DNA of 64,000 nucleotides from Sphingobium sp. EP60837 (GTDB taxonomy: Bacteria; Pseudomonadota; Alphaproteobacteria; Sphingomonadales; Sphingomonadaceae), in assembly GCF_001658005.1 (NCBI RefSeq), contig NZ_CP015989.1, forward strand, positions 124,001 through 188,000. Reading direction: 5' to 3'. The position numbers and the translations under genes were made by a program. Positions 8,442 to 15,047 of this stretch are shown here, piece by piece. The notes under the pieces were generated by a model. It was not told the DNA's origin and did no database searches. It was given only the letters and a program-made list of their open reading frames with translations. Positions within the stretch are counted from its first letter, which is position 1. The number at the start of each line of letters is the position of its first letter.

Positions 8442-8470
8442 CTTGGCGTAGGATTCCGCCCTCTCCCGCA
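8442..8470. repeat. Solitary Tn3-type terminus remnant
   Basis: CTTGGCGTAGGATTCCGCCC and the following 9 bp match 28 of 29 positions of the right-hand terminal repeat of the transposon ending at 53234; the outermost 9 bp do not match. No transposase accompanies it here. Confidence 0.6.
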
Positions 8471-8788
8471 GCAATGTTCGGGGCCAAATCCGTGAAATCG
8501 TTGCCTGGCGCACAAACCTTGAGGCTCGCCGTTTCGATCCCCGACCTCGCGAGGATCTAGCTTTCCAGAAATCGGCCGCATGGGAAGCCCGTAGAGCGCC
8601 ATTGCCGCTTGGACCCTCCCCGGCCTGCCAAACGTCCAGAATGAAGCCCAGCGGCCCGGAAATCGCCCCTGCTGCGACGTTTCCGCCTCCCCTGCCCTCT
8701 CGGCTCGATCACCGCCCTATCCGCCTGGCTTTCCTGGAAAGCCAATTGCGACGGTGCCGCTGGCGCTGTGGTGTCGATAGAAGCGGGG

Positions 8789-8798
8789 CGTTTAAACG
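8789..8798. repeat. Palindrome CGTTTAAACG, site 1
   Basis: Perfect 10-bp palindrome in the origin region, 15 bp before the multi-hairpin element. Confidence 0.7.
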
Positions 8799-8812
8799 AT
8801 CCTCAATCTAGC

Positions 8813-8934
8813 AAAAAGCGTGCCGGCGAAGCCGGCTCATCATGGGGATGCCGGGTGGGAGGATCGCAAAGCGATCCGGGGCGGCCGAAGGCCGCGAGCC
8901 GGCGGGGGCGAAGCCCCCAAGAGGCGGCGCTTTT
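8813..8934. other. Multi-hairpin element, copy 1
   Basis: An outer stem AAAAGCG (8814-8820) / CGCTTTT (8928-8934) encloses four compact hairpins: GCCGGC-GAA-GCCGGC (8822-8836), GGATCGC-AAA-GCGATCC (8861-8877), GCGGCC-GAA-GGCCGC (8881-8895) and GGGGGC-GAA-GCCCCC (8904-8918). GCCGGCTC (8831-8838) can alternatively pair with GAGCCGGC (8896-8903). Two hairpins contain GCGAAGC, a sequence known to form exceptionally stable single-stranded DNA mini-hairpins. The element lies between the traG end and the iterons. Confidence 0.65.
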
Positions 8935-9078
8935 CTTCCCTCTGACCGGTGCCGGTAGCGCGGCGCGAGTGGATCATGCTGCCTCTGTCCCGAAAATCAG
9001 GACAAGTTGTTCGATCTGGCGGGACGCTGGTGGGTGAAACCACGATGATCCGGCGTCGAGTGGGCGCTGCGGTTAAAG

Positions 9079-9087
9079 TTATCCACA
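9079..9087 (+). promoter_or_regulatory. DnaA box
   Basis: Perfect consensus TTATCCACA, followed by an AT-rich stretch suited to strand opening, about 110 bp before the first iteron. Confidence 0.75.
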
Positions 9088-9195
9088 GGTCGGCCTAGTG
9101 TTAATATATGGGTTAAAGAGTCGTGTTACGGGATTTTGGCGGTTTCATAAGCAACTGAAAATATTAGAATAATCGGGCGTTTTTTTGCCCTCGGC

Positions 9196-9402
9196 GTCAA
9201 CGGAACCCCGAATCTGGTGACTCCAGAACCCCGAATCTGCGTCAACGAAACCCCGAATCGCGATCACCCGTCAATGAAACCCCGAACTTTTCCGTTGCGT
9301 CAATGAAACCCCGAATCTACGGTGCGCGTCAATGAAACCCCGAATCGAGCCTGACCGTCAACGAAACCCCGAACTCCCGCTTGCCGTCAATGAAACCCCG
9401 AA
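9196..9402 (+). repeat. Iterons of the RepA origin
   Basis: Six perfect copies of GTCAAYGAAACCCCGAA start at 9241, 9270, 9299, 9328, 9357 and 9386, exactly 29 bp apart. Two degenerate copies precede them (9196-9212 and one ending at 9235). Because 29 is not a multiple of three, the copies inside the repA frame are read in different phases. Confidence 0.9.
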
Positions 9403-10435
9403 CGGCGCGGAGGGACGCCCTCCCCTGCTGCCTGTTCGCTACCCCGATCCCGATCTGTTCATTTGCGATGTTCTCGACGCCATCCCCAAGGATGACATGG
9501 CCTCGATGGAGCATCCGATTTTCTCGCTCGCGACCAAGCCCGATCGGCGCGTGTTCCGCTATGAGCATAACGGCAACAAGCTCGAAATCGTCCCCAGCGT
9601 CAAAGGGCTGGCGACGATCCACGACAAGGATATTCTGATCTACTGCATCTCCCAGCTCATCGGGAAGATGAACCAGGGGGAGCGACCGAGCCGCACCTTG
9701 CACCTCACTGCTCGCGATCTACTGGTGTGGACCAACCGGCAAACCGATGGCGACGGCTATGACCGGCTGCGGAGCGCGTTCGAGCGGCTGTCGGGGACGC
9801 GGATCACCACGAATATCAAGGCCGATGGCGAGGAAATCACCGAAGGTTTCGGCCTCATCAATGAATGGCGGATCGTGCGGCAAACCCGCTCCGGCCAAAT
9901 GTCGGAAATCAAGGTCACGCTATCCGACTGGCTGTTCAAGATGGTTGAGGGGCGCAGCGTCCTGACGCTCCATCGCGACTATTTCCGCCTCCGCAAGCCG
10001 CTCGAACGGCGTATCTACGAGCTGGCGCGCAAGCATTGCGGCGCGCAGGAAAAATGGTCGATCTCGGTCGAAACGCTACAGAAAAAGACCGGCGCGAGTA
10101 GCCATTTGCGCGTGTTCCGCTCGATGCTGCGCGATCTCGTCGCGCACGATCATCTGCCCGACTATGCCGTGGAAATGAACGGCGATACGGTCACGTTCCG
10201 CAATCGCGAGGCTCTGGATACGGTCGAGGCGATCGAGGCGGAACCCGAGCGGCCCTATATCGACCCCGAAGGCTTCCACGACGCCAAGAGCGTTGCGCCT
10301 GGCTATGACGTTTACGCGCTCTATGACCAATGGGTGTCATGGTGGATCGACAGCGGGCGGCCGGAACTGAAAAGCCCCCGCGCCGCCTTCATCGGCTTCT
10401 GTCGCAACAAGCACAAGACTGCCCCCTTGCGCTAG
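9332..10435 (+). CDS. repA: Plasmid replication initiator RepA (RPA family)
   Basis: 367 residues. The conserved region begins at about residue 40 (PDLFICDVLDAIPKDDMASM, then EHPIFSLATKPDRR and YEHNGNKLEIVPSVKGLATI), a pattern of the RPA-type initiators of alphaproteobacterial plasmids, which bind iterons and open the origin. The N-terminal 24 residues are encoded by iteron DNA; ATG 9332 is part of iteron 9328-9344 and is the only start codon in frame before the conserved domain (next Met is residue 55). Binding of RepA to its iterons would therefore cover its own start region, suggesting autorepression. No good Shine-Dalgarno is visible, so the true start is uncertain. Confidence 0.9.
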   Translation: MKPRIEPDRQRNPELPLAVNETPNGAEGRPPLLPVRYPDPDLFICDVLDAIPKDDMASMEHPIFSLATKPDRRVFRYEHNGNKLEIVPSVKGLATIHDKDILIYCISQLIGKMNQGERPSRTLHLTARDLLVWTNRQTDGDGYDRLRSAFERLSGTRITTNIKADGEEITEGFGLINEWRIVRQTRSGQMSEIKVTLSDWLFKMVEGRSVLTLHRDYFRLRKPLERRIYELARKHCGAQEKWSISVETLQKKTGASSHLRVFRSMLRDLVAHDHLPDYAVEMNGDTVTFRNREALDTVEAIEAEPERPYIDPEGFHDAKSVAPGYDVYALYDQWVSWWIDSGRPELKSPRAAFIGFCRNKHKTAPLR

Positions 10436-10483
10436 TATAGGTGTATAGATGTATAGGTGTATAATTGTATACATCTATACTAG
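10432..10483. repeat. GTATA-type repeat cluster B
   Basis: Lies between the convergent repA and RHH stops. It has direct repeats of GTATAGGTGTATAG type on the left and an inverted end CTATACTAG, and can fold as a hairpin. It may be a partition site and also a bidirectional terminator. Confidence 0.55.
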
Positions 10484-10764
10484 CCGGCGATGCGCCCCCT
10501 TCCCTTCTTCACAAACAGGTCGTCCAGCGCCTCGCCCAGCAGGCTTTGAACGGTCGTCCCTTCCTCGGCCGCGATAATGCGAAGCTGCGTGCTGACCTCG
10601 GGAGGGAAATGCCCGCCAATCAGCTTGGTCCCCTGTCGGCCGCTCGGCGGGGCCTTGCGGGTCACGTCTACCGGCTCGATCGCCGACGCTGGGGCCGGGG
10701 CCGCGTCTCCGTCCGCCTTGGCGCGGTTCAGCACCGCTTGCAGACTGTTTCCGCCCTTCGCCAT
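10480..10764 (-). CDS. ParA partner, ribbon-helix-helix-type protein
   Basis: 94 residues from ATG 10764, which overlaps the parA stop (TGATG). A basic, flexible N-terminus precedes a C-terminal RHH-like segment GGHFPPEVSTQLRIIAAEEG that continues TTVQSLLGEALDDLF. The arrangement (ParA-type Walker ATPase followed immediately by a small RHH protein) is that of type Ib partition systems such as ParF/ParG, in which the small protein binds the centromere and represses the operon. GTATA repeats lie on both sides of the operon. Confidence 0.75.
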   Translation of the reverse strand: MAKGGNSLQAVLNRAKADGDAAPAPASAIEPVDVTRKAPPSGRQGTKLIGGHFPPEVSTQLRIIAAEEGTTVQSLLGEALDDLFVKKGRGRIAG

Positions 10765-11399
10765 CACGCCACCTCCGCCTGATTGTATAGGCGTATATTT
10801 GTATACTCGTATAGTCGGCGGATTTCGTCGGCCGCTGGCCCATGCGGCTCGAACTCCTGCACGGCCCGGCCTGCGGCTTGGGCGCGGAAAAAGGCTTTGC
10901 GGTTGCCGATCGTCACCGGGCAAACCGTCGCGCCTAGCTCCGCCACGGCCTGAATCGCATCGCCAGTTTCCTGACCTTGCGGGGGCACGAAGGTAAGGAC
11001 CACGGCAAAGGCGCGGTCGAGCTGGCGCACCACGTCGAGGGTGTGCGTCATGCTCATCGTGTCGAACACGGCCGTCTTAGTCGGGATCAGGATGAAATCA
11101 GCGTGACGCGCTGCCTCATAGGCCACGTCGCGCGCGACCGCCGCCCCGTCGATCACGACAAGATCGGTGCCGGCGTCCTCGCAGGCTTTGAGCATAGCGG
11201 GCAGGCGCACCGGCTGAATCGACGCCACGGCGGGCGTGTCGAGCTGGCGCACGTCCTTCCAGAACGAGGCCGTCGCCTGCGGGTCCAGGTCGATGATCGC
11301 GGCGACCTTGCCCGCCTGCTCGGCCGCGACTGCCAGACAGGTCGCGAGCGTCGTTTTCCCAACGCCGCCTTTCTGTGAGAGAATGGCGAGAACCTTCAT
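10764..11399 (-). CDS. parA: ParA-family partition ATPase (backbone 1)
   Basis: 211 residues. The deviant Walker A box SQKGGVGKTT is at residues 8-17, followed by AAIIDLDPQATASFWKD (switch region) and DLVVIDGAAVARD. It powers segregation of the plasmid together with the RHH protein encoded immediately downstream. The last dozen codons (RLYEYTNIRLYNQAEVA) are made of GTATA-type repeat DNA, so a candidate centromere cluster lies inside the gene end. Another cluster lies just upstream of the start. Confidence 0.9.
   Translation of the reverse strand: MKVLAILSQKGGVGKTTLATCLAVAAEQAGKVAAIIDLDPQATASFWKDVRQLDTPAVASIQPVRLPAMLKACEDAGTDLVVIDGAAVARDVAYEAARHADFILIPTKTAVFDTMSMTHTLDVVRQLDRAFAVVLTFVPPQGQETGDAIQAVAELGATVCPVTIGNRKAFFRAQAAGRAVQEFEPHGPAADEIRRLYEYTNIRLYNQAEVA
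10784..10814. repeat. GTATA-type repeat cluster C (inside parA 3' end)
   Basis: TGTATAGGCGTATA, then TTTGTATACTCGTATAG; shares its first 14 bases with cluster A. It is translated as the ParA tail. Confidence 0.55.
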
Positions 11400-11413
11400 G
11401 CTACACTCCTACA

Positions 11414-11438
11414 CGTATAATCCTATACTTGTATACAC
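11414..11438. promoter_or_regulatory. GTATA-type repeat cluster D upstream of parA
   Basis: ACGTATAATCC then TATACTTGTATACA, ending 15 bp or more upstream of the parA ATG (11399). Candidate operator of the par operon. Confidence 0.55.
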
Positions 11439-11520
11439 AATAGACCGGGAGGGGAAGCCCTGTCGTTCCCGAAATGACGATAGGGAGGCGCTGAATCTGA
11501 AATGACGAAAGCGCGCCGCA

Positions 11521-12152
11521 TCATTCCTCCGGTTCGGCGTCGTCATCGTCCAGCGGCTCATGCTCCATCTGGCCGTGATCCTCGATCGGGCAAAGCGGCG
11601 CTCCGGCCTGCTCAAGCCATTTGCGCGCGGTCCTCACGGTATAGCCGCACGTCGCGCACTCGCATTTGAGCATCCGGGTTTTCTGCTTCTTGGGCGCGGT
11701 CGACTCCCCGTCCGTGTCGAGACGGGCATGGGGGAGGGGGCCAACGCACTCCAGGATCGGCGCGATGGCCGCAAGGAACGCCTCGCCGGGGGTGGTGGCG
11801 CGCATCGGCCCGACCAGCCCCAGCCCAAGGGCGACCCGTTAAACGTCTTCCCATGCCCTGCCGGGATGCCGACAGCGGCATGGACCAGCTCATGCGCGAG
11901 GATGGCTGCGATCTGCGCCGGCATCGCGTCGGGCGCGTGCGCCAGGTCCGGGCGGATGAAGATTTCAAAATGCCCGTCCGCGCTCAACCGATTATCCCAG
12001 CACTCGCCAATCGCCTTGGCCTTCGCGCCTCTGCTGGTGAAGCCGATCGCCACGCGCACGCGGTCGGGCAGGGGGGCGTCCAGCACCTCGAACAGCGGGG
12101 CCATGCCCGCCGCCACCGCATTGAGCCAGCTTTCGCGGGTTTCGTGGGTCAT
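11521..12152 (-). pseudogene. SprT-like zinc protein, frameshifted (backbone 1)
   Basis: The N-terminal part from ATG 12152 (MTHETRESWLNAVAAGMAPL) includes the metalloprotease motif HELVH; the C-terminal part from about 11835 down carries the zinc-ribbon CECATCGYTVRTARKWLEQA. They lie in different frames. Compared with the intact homologue at 54243-54878, one T is missing in the run at 11838-11844 (CGTTAAACG here, CGTTTAAACG there). Either the gene is broken or this is a sequencing error. Confidence 0.8.
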
Positions 12153-12567
12153 CGTCCTTACTCCCTTCAAATCGCCTGTTCGGCGATGGCCATGCCATCG
12201 GCCGGAACACGGACGCCCAAGAACGCCGGCGAGAGAGGGGGGCAGCGGGATTCGATGGGGGTGGTGCGGCCGCAGCGCAGCGAGGCACGGCCCCGTCTAA
12301 TCCCGTTGCGGGGGAGAGGCGGCCGGGACCGCCTTTCCCCCTTCAAACAGGATCGACGCCGGCGCACGCCGGCACCATGAAGCGAGACCCGCTTGCGATC
12401 TCGCCCCCGCCATGTGGGTCGTCACCTTGGGCCAAGACCGCTTGCGGGCTTGGGGAACGAAGCGAGTAGGGCCACGGTGCCGCGCCAGCGGCAGGCGCCG
12501 CCCCCTAGCCTGGATTGAAATTGTTGCTCAACTGAGCTACATTATCGGCTTGACTAAGGAGGTTCCA
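12153..12567. other. Spacer between SprT-like gene and toxin-antitoxin
   Basis: No gene is supported. Much of it (about 12171-12480) has a diverged counterpart at 54898-55200 in backbone 2, including the near-repeat GCCGGCGCACGCCGGC (about 12358-12373). The end holds the antitoxin promoter region. Confidence 0.4.
12526..12537. promoter_or_regulatory. Operator-like inverted repeat upstream of relB
   Basis: GCTCA-AC-TGAGC, about 30 bp before the antitoxin ATG; a typical place for autorepression by RelB/RelE. Confidence 0.4.
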
Positions 12568-12849
12568 ATGGCCGCTACCGCTTTCGTGCGCGCGCGCATC
12601 GACGAAACATTGAAGGATGAAGCCGCCGCCGTGCTGGCCGAGCTGGGGCTGACCGTCTCGGATGTGGTCCGCATGACCCTCACGCGGGTCGCCAAGGATC
12701 ATGCGTTGCCGTTCGAGCTGAAGGTGCCGAACGCCGAGACGCGCGCCGCGATCGAGGCGTCCCGCGCGACGATGAAGGCTCGCCGCGCCCGTTTCACCGA
12801 TGCCCAGGAAATGTTCGATGCCCTCGACCAAGAAGCCCGCCAGCAGTAA
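12568..12849 (+). CDS. RelB/DinJ-family antitoxin
   Basis: 93 residues from ATG 12568, preceded by a near-perfect TAAGGAGGT. The N-terminal RHH segment FVRARIDETLKDEAAAVLAE and GLTVSDVVRMTLTRVAKD are typical of RelB/DinJ antitoxins, which bind DNA with the N-terminus and wrap the toxin with the C-terminus. A much longer upstream frame is rejected because of this start signal. It overlaps the toxin gene by 32 bp. Confidence 0.85.
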   Translation: MAATAFVRARIDETLKDEAAAVLAELGLTVSDVVRMTLTRVAKDHALPFELKVPNAETRAAIEASRATMKARRARFTDAQEMFDALDQEARQQ

Positions 12850-13138
12850 GCGGGCGGCGTTCCCAAGAGAGGCGTCCTACGAAAAAAGGTTCGTCAAGGA
12901 TTGGGAGCGGCTGTCGCGCAGCGGGCGCTACAACATGAAACAGCTCAAGGAGGCGATGATGATGCTCATCGCCAACGACGCGCCGTTAGGCCCGGAATGG
13001 CTGGATCATCCGCTGAAAGGCGATTGGAGCGATCATCGCGAGTGCCATATCGGCGGCGATTTCCTGCTGATCTATACGATTGAGGGGAATCTGGTGAACT
13101 TCGTGCGCGCCGGCACTCATGCGGAACTGTTTGAATAG
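12818..13138 (+). CDS. RelE/YafQ-type mRNA interferase toxin
   Basis: 106 residues from ATG 12818, inside the end of the antitoxin gene. YEKRFVKDWERLSRSGRYNM, then LGPEWLDHPLKGDWSDHREC and HIGGDFLLIYTIEGNLVNFV follow the YafQ pattern (His-rich Leu-x-Gly-x-trp core, Arg/His catalytic set). Family members cleave mRNA at the ribosome. Together with the antitoxin it forms an addiction module for backbone 1. Confidence 0.85.
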   Translation: MPSTKKPASSKRAAFPREASYEKRFVKDWERLSRSGRYNMKQLKEAMMMLIANDAPLGPEWLDHPLKGDWSDHRECHIGGDFLLIYTIEGNLVNFVRAGTHAELFE

Positions 13139-13140
13139 CC

Positions 13141-13761
13141 ATGCGCGTAATCTTCATTCGCCACGGCGAATCTACCGGCAACGCCGGCGTGCCCTGCCAC
13201 GATCTCGGCGCGATCGAGCTGACGGAGCTGGGCCAGGAACAGGCACGCGAAGTCGCGGCGAGCTGGATAGAAGCGCCCGCGCTCATCGTCACGTCGCCCT
13301 ATACCCGCACGCAGCAGACGGCTGCGCCAACGATCGCGCGCTTTCCCGGCGTGCCGGTGGAAGTGTGGCCGATAGAGGAGTTCACCTATCTGCAACCGGC
13401 GCGCTGGAACGGCACGCGCAGCGCGGAGCGGATGCCGCACCTCGAACGCTATTGGAGCGCGGCCGATCCTGATTATTGCGACGGGGAAGGGGCGGAGAGC
13501 TTCGCCACCCTGCTCCGGCGCTGCGAGGCCGCGCTGGCGCGGCTCGCCGCCATGCCGCCCGCCTCGCTGGTCTATGTGTTCGGGCATGGGCAGTTCATCC
13601 AGGCCGCGCGCGCGATCGTGGCCGACGCTCATCTTGACGATCAGGCAAAGATGCGCGCCTTCTGGCGCAAGGGCGAGCCGCCAGCGATCAGCAACGCGCA
13701 GCGGGTAGGATTCCGCTGGCATGGCAGGCGCTGGGAATGTGCGCCGGCGATCGCCGCCTAA
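13141..13761 (+). CDS. Histidine phosphatase (phosphoglycerate mutase-like), backbone 1
   Basis: 206 residues. The catalytic RHGEST motif is at residues 7-12, a second region has SPYTRTQQTAAPTIARFPG, and the second catalytic His is in YVFGHGQFIQ. Substrate unknown. It starts 2 bp after the toxin stop, so it is co-transcribed with the toxin-antitoxin pair. A homologue sits in the same place behind an unrelated toxin-antitoxin pair at 56088, which suggests a real functional link to plasmid stability. Confidence 0.85.
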   Translation: MRVIFIRHGESTGNAGVPCHDLGAIELTELGQEQAREVAASWIEAPALIVTSPYTRTQQTAAPTIARFPGVPVEVWPIEEFTYLQPARWNGTRSAERMPHLERYWSAADPDYCDGEGAESFATLLRRCEAALARLAAMPPASLVYVFGHGQFIQAARAIVADAHLDDQAKMRAFWRKGEPPAISNAQRVGFRWHGRRWECAPAIAA

Positions 13762-13794
13762 ATCAACGCCAGAGAGGGCGGGGGGCGTCGCTCA

Positions 13795-14340
13795 TCACCC
13801 CTGTAGCCGCGAAATCGTCGCTTGGCTGACGTTGAACAGCGCCGCGACCGATCGCTGGGTGTCGCCTGCGTCGAGCTTGCGCCGCGCCTCGGCCTGCTGG
13901 TGCGGGGTGAGGGCGCTCTTGCGGCCGAACTTGACCCCGCGCGCCTTGGCCTGGGCGCGGCCAGCGCTGGTGCGCTCGGCGATCCGCTGGCGCTCGTAGC
14001 TGGCCGCGACGCCTAGAACGGCAATCACAACTTCGGCGAGCTGCGAGGTCGTGTCCACCATCGGTTCGGCGATCGAGCGGAAGCCGGCCCCGGCCTCCTT
14101 TACCGCATGGAGGATGTTCAAGAGGTCGCGCGTGTTGCGGGCGAGGCGATCGGTCGCCGTCACCATCAGCACGTCGCCGGGATCGAGCGCGCCGATCGCG
14201 CGCTTGAGCTGGGGCCGCTCGGCCGACGCGCCGCTGATCTTCTCGCGGTAGATCTTCGCGCAGCCCGCCGCCTCAAGCTGGGCGAGCTGCTGGGCCAAAT
14301 CTTGGCCGTTGGTGGAGACGCGCGCATAGCCGTAAATCAT
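13795..14340 (-). CDS. Serine recombinase (resolvase/invertase family)
   Basis: 181 residues from ATG 14340 (MIYGYARVST, catalytic Ser 9); an ATG five codons upstream (14355) is possible. The catalytic domain shows LMVTATDRLARNTRDLLNIL and the C-terminal helix-turn-helix is RSVAALFNVSQATISRLQG. Likely a multimer resolution system of backbone 1 or a transposon resolvase. It points toward the histidine phosphatase gene. Confidence 0.85.
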   Translation of the reverse strand: MIYGYARVSTNGQDLAQQLAQLEAAGCAKIYREKISGASAERPQLKRAIGALDPGDVLMVTATDRLARNTRDLLNILHAVKEAGAGFRSIAEPMVDTTSQLAEVVIAVLGVAASYERQRIAERTSAGRAQAKARGVKFGRKSALTPHQQAEARRKLDAGDTQRSVAALFNVSQATISRLQG

Positions 14341-14490
14341 GGCGCGATTCTGCATCAGATTTTTGCATCAGGGAAGGGCACGGAAAAGCGCGGCTTTTGG
14401 TTTGATGCGAAACTTTTGACTTCGCACCAGAGCTTTTCCTGTGTGCCCTTTGGCGGGATAACCGAACACACCAGCATTGCTGTCGCTCGC
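14341..14490. other. Spacer with direct repeat TTTTGCATCAGGG
   Basis: TTTTGCATCAGGG at 14361-14373 is repeated at 14977-14989, in both cases followed by a similar AAGGG run. The pair brackets the secreted-protein gene and begins 20 bp from the recombinase start. No gene is visible. Confidence 0.4.
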
Positions 14491-14901
14491 TTAGTTCACG
14501 CAGACAGGCACCCTAATCGTATTCATTGGGCCTCCACCTGCGCTCGCTATATGACGAGTTTGCCAGACGGTACGGGTACACTTGCCCTTTTTACGGTTTT
14601 TGCTCGTCGGTTGTTCTCGAGGCGGGGGCGCTGAATTGGCTTGGCTATTCGCCGGTTCGCGTGGGGGACAGATACCTTGCCTTTCCATGATTTCGCGATG
14701 GCGCCTTCCCTGCTCACCGGCCCAGGCATCGGCCTTGGTTTTCCCTTCAGCCAGAAACCGCCGCTTGTATTCCGCCGTGAGGCGCGCCTTGTCTGCTGCG
14801 GGAATAGACGAGGAGGAGCAGCGAGGGATTTCTTCAGCGGATACAGGCAGCGACCAAAGCAAGACTGCCATAGTAGTGGCAGCAATAAAAATACGTAACA
14901 T
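14491..14901 (-). CDS. Hypothetical secreted protein
   Basis: 136 residues. Signal peptide MLRIFIAATTMAVLLWSLPV followed by SAEE. The mature part has four cysteines (IPRCSSSS, GICPP, KCTRTVWQ, PVCVN), consistent with disulphides, and a Pro/Asn-rich middle. Not recognised. It sits between two copies of TTTTGCATCAGGG. Confidence 0.6.
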   Translation of the reverse strand: MLRIFIAATTMAVLLWSLPVSAEEIPRCSSSSIPAADKARLTAEYKRRFLAEGKTKADAWAGEQGRRHREIMERQGICPPREPANSQANSAPPPREQPTSKNRKKGKCTRTVWQTRHIASAGGGPMNTIRVPVCVN

Positions 14902-15047
14902 GGCAATCTCCCGATCATCTCATGAATTCTCAAACAGACTCTTACGCCGTTGGCCTTCCGATGATGCATAAATCACTTTTGCATCAGGGTAAGGGGACGT
15001 CCAACGCCGGGCCCGCTACCTTACGATAGATTCTGCCCGGTTCCGGA

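Larger units (their letters stand above)
8348..9331. other. Replication origin region of backbone 1
   Basis: About 1 kb without a confident gene. In order: GTATA-type repeats (8355-8378), a partial Tn3-type terminus (8442-8470), a block conserved with the other origin in which GGCTTTCCTGGAAAGCC (8727-8743) is a near palindrome, the CGTTTAAACG site (8789-8798), a multi-hairpin element (8813-8934), a DnaA box (9079-9087), an AT-rich stretch (about 9100-9185) and iterons. A 62-codon frame on the minus strand (8557-8745) has a recognisable counterpart in the other origin and is treated as a finding. Confidence 0.75.
6364..10602. repeat. Segment repeated at 59762-64000
   Basis: Starting exactly at the left end of IS-A, 4.24 kb recur with a constant offset of 53,398 bp up to the window end. 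The only differences I see are four single-base indels between about 8146 and 8321. The sequence to the left of 6364 (emrB) and of 59762 (acyl-CoA ligase) is unrelated. Confidence 0.9.

Noticed and set aside
9196-9402. Regular repeats resembling a CRISPR array
   Set aside because: Units are 17 bp with 12-bp spacers at an origin next to a rep gene; no cas genes. They are iterons.
12412-12567. Long N-terminal extension of the RelB-like antitoxin
   Set aside because: A TAAGGAGGT site and the RHH domain start point to ATG 12568.
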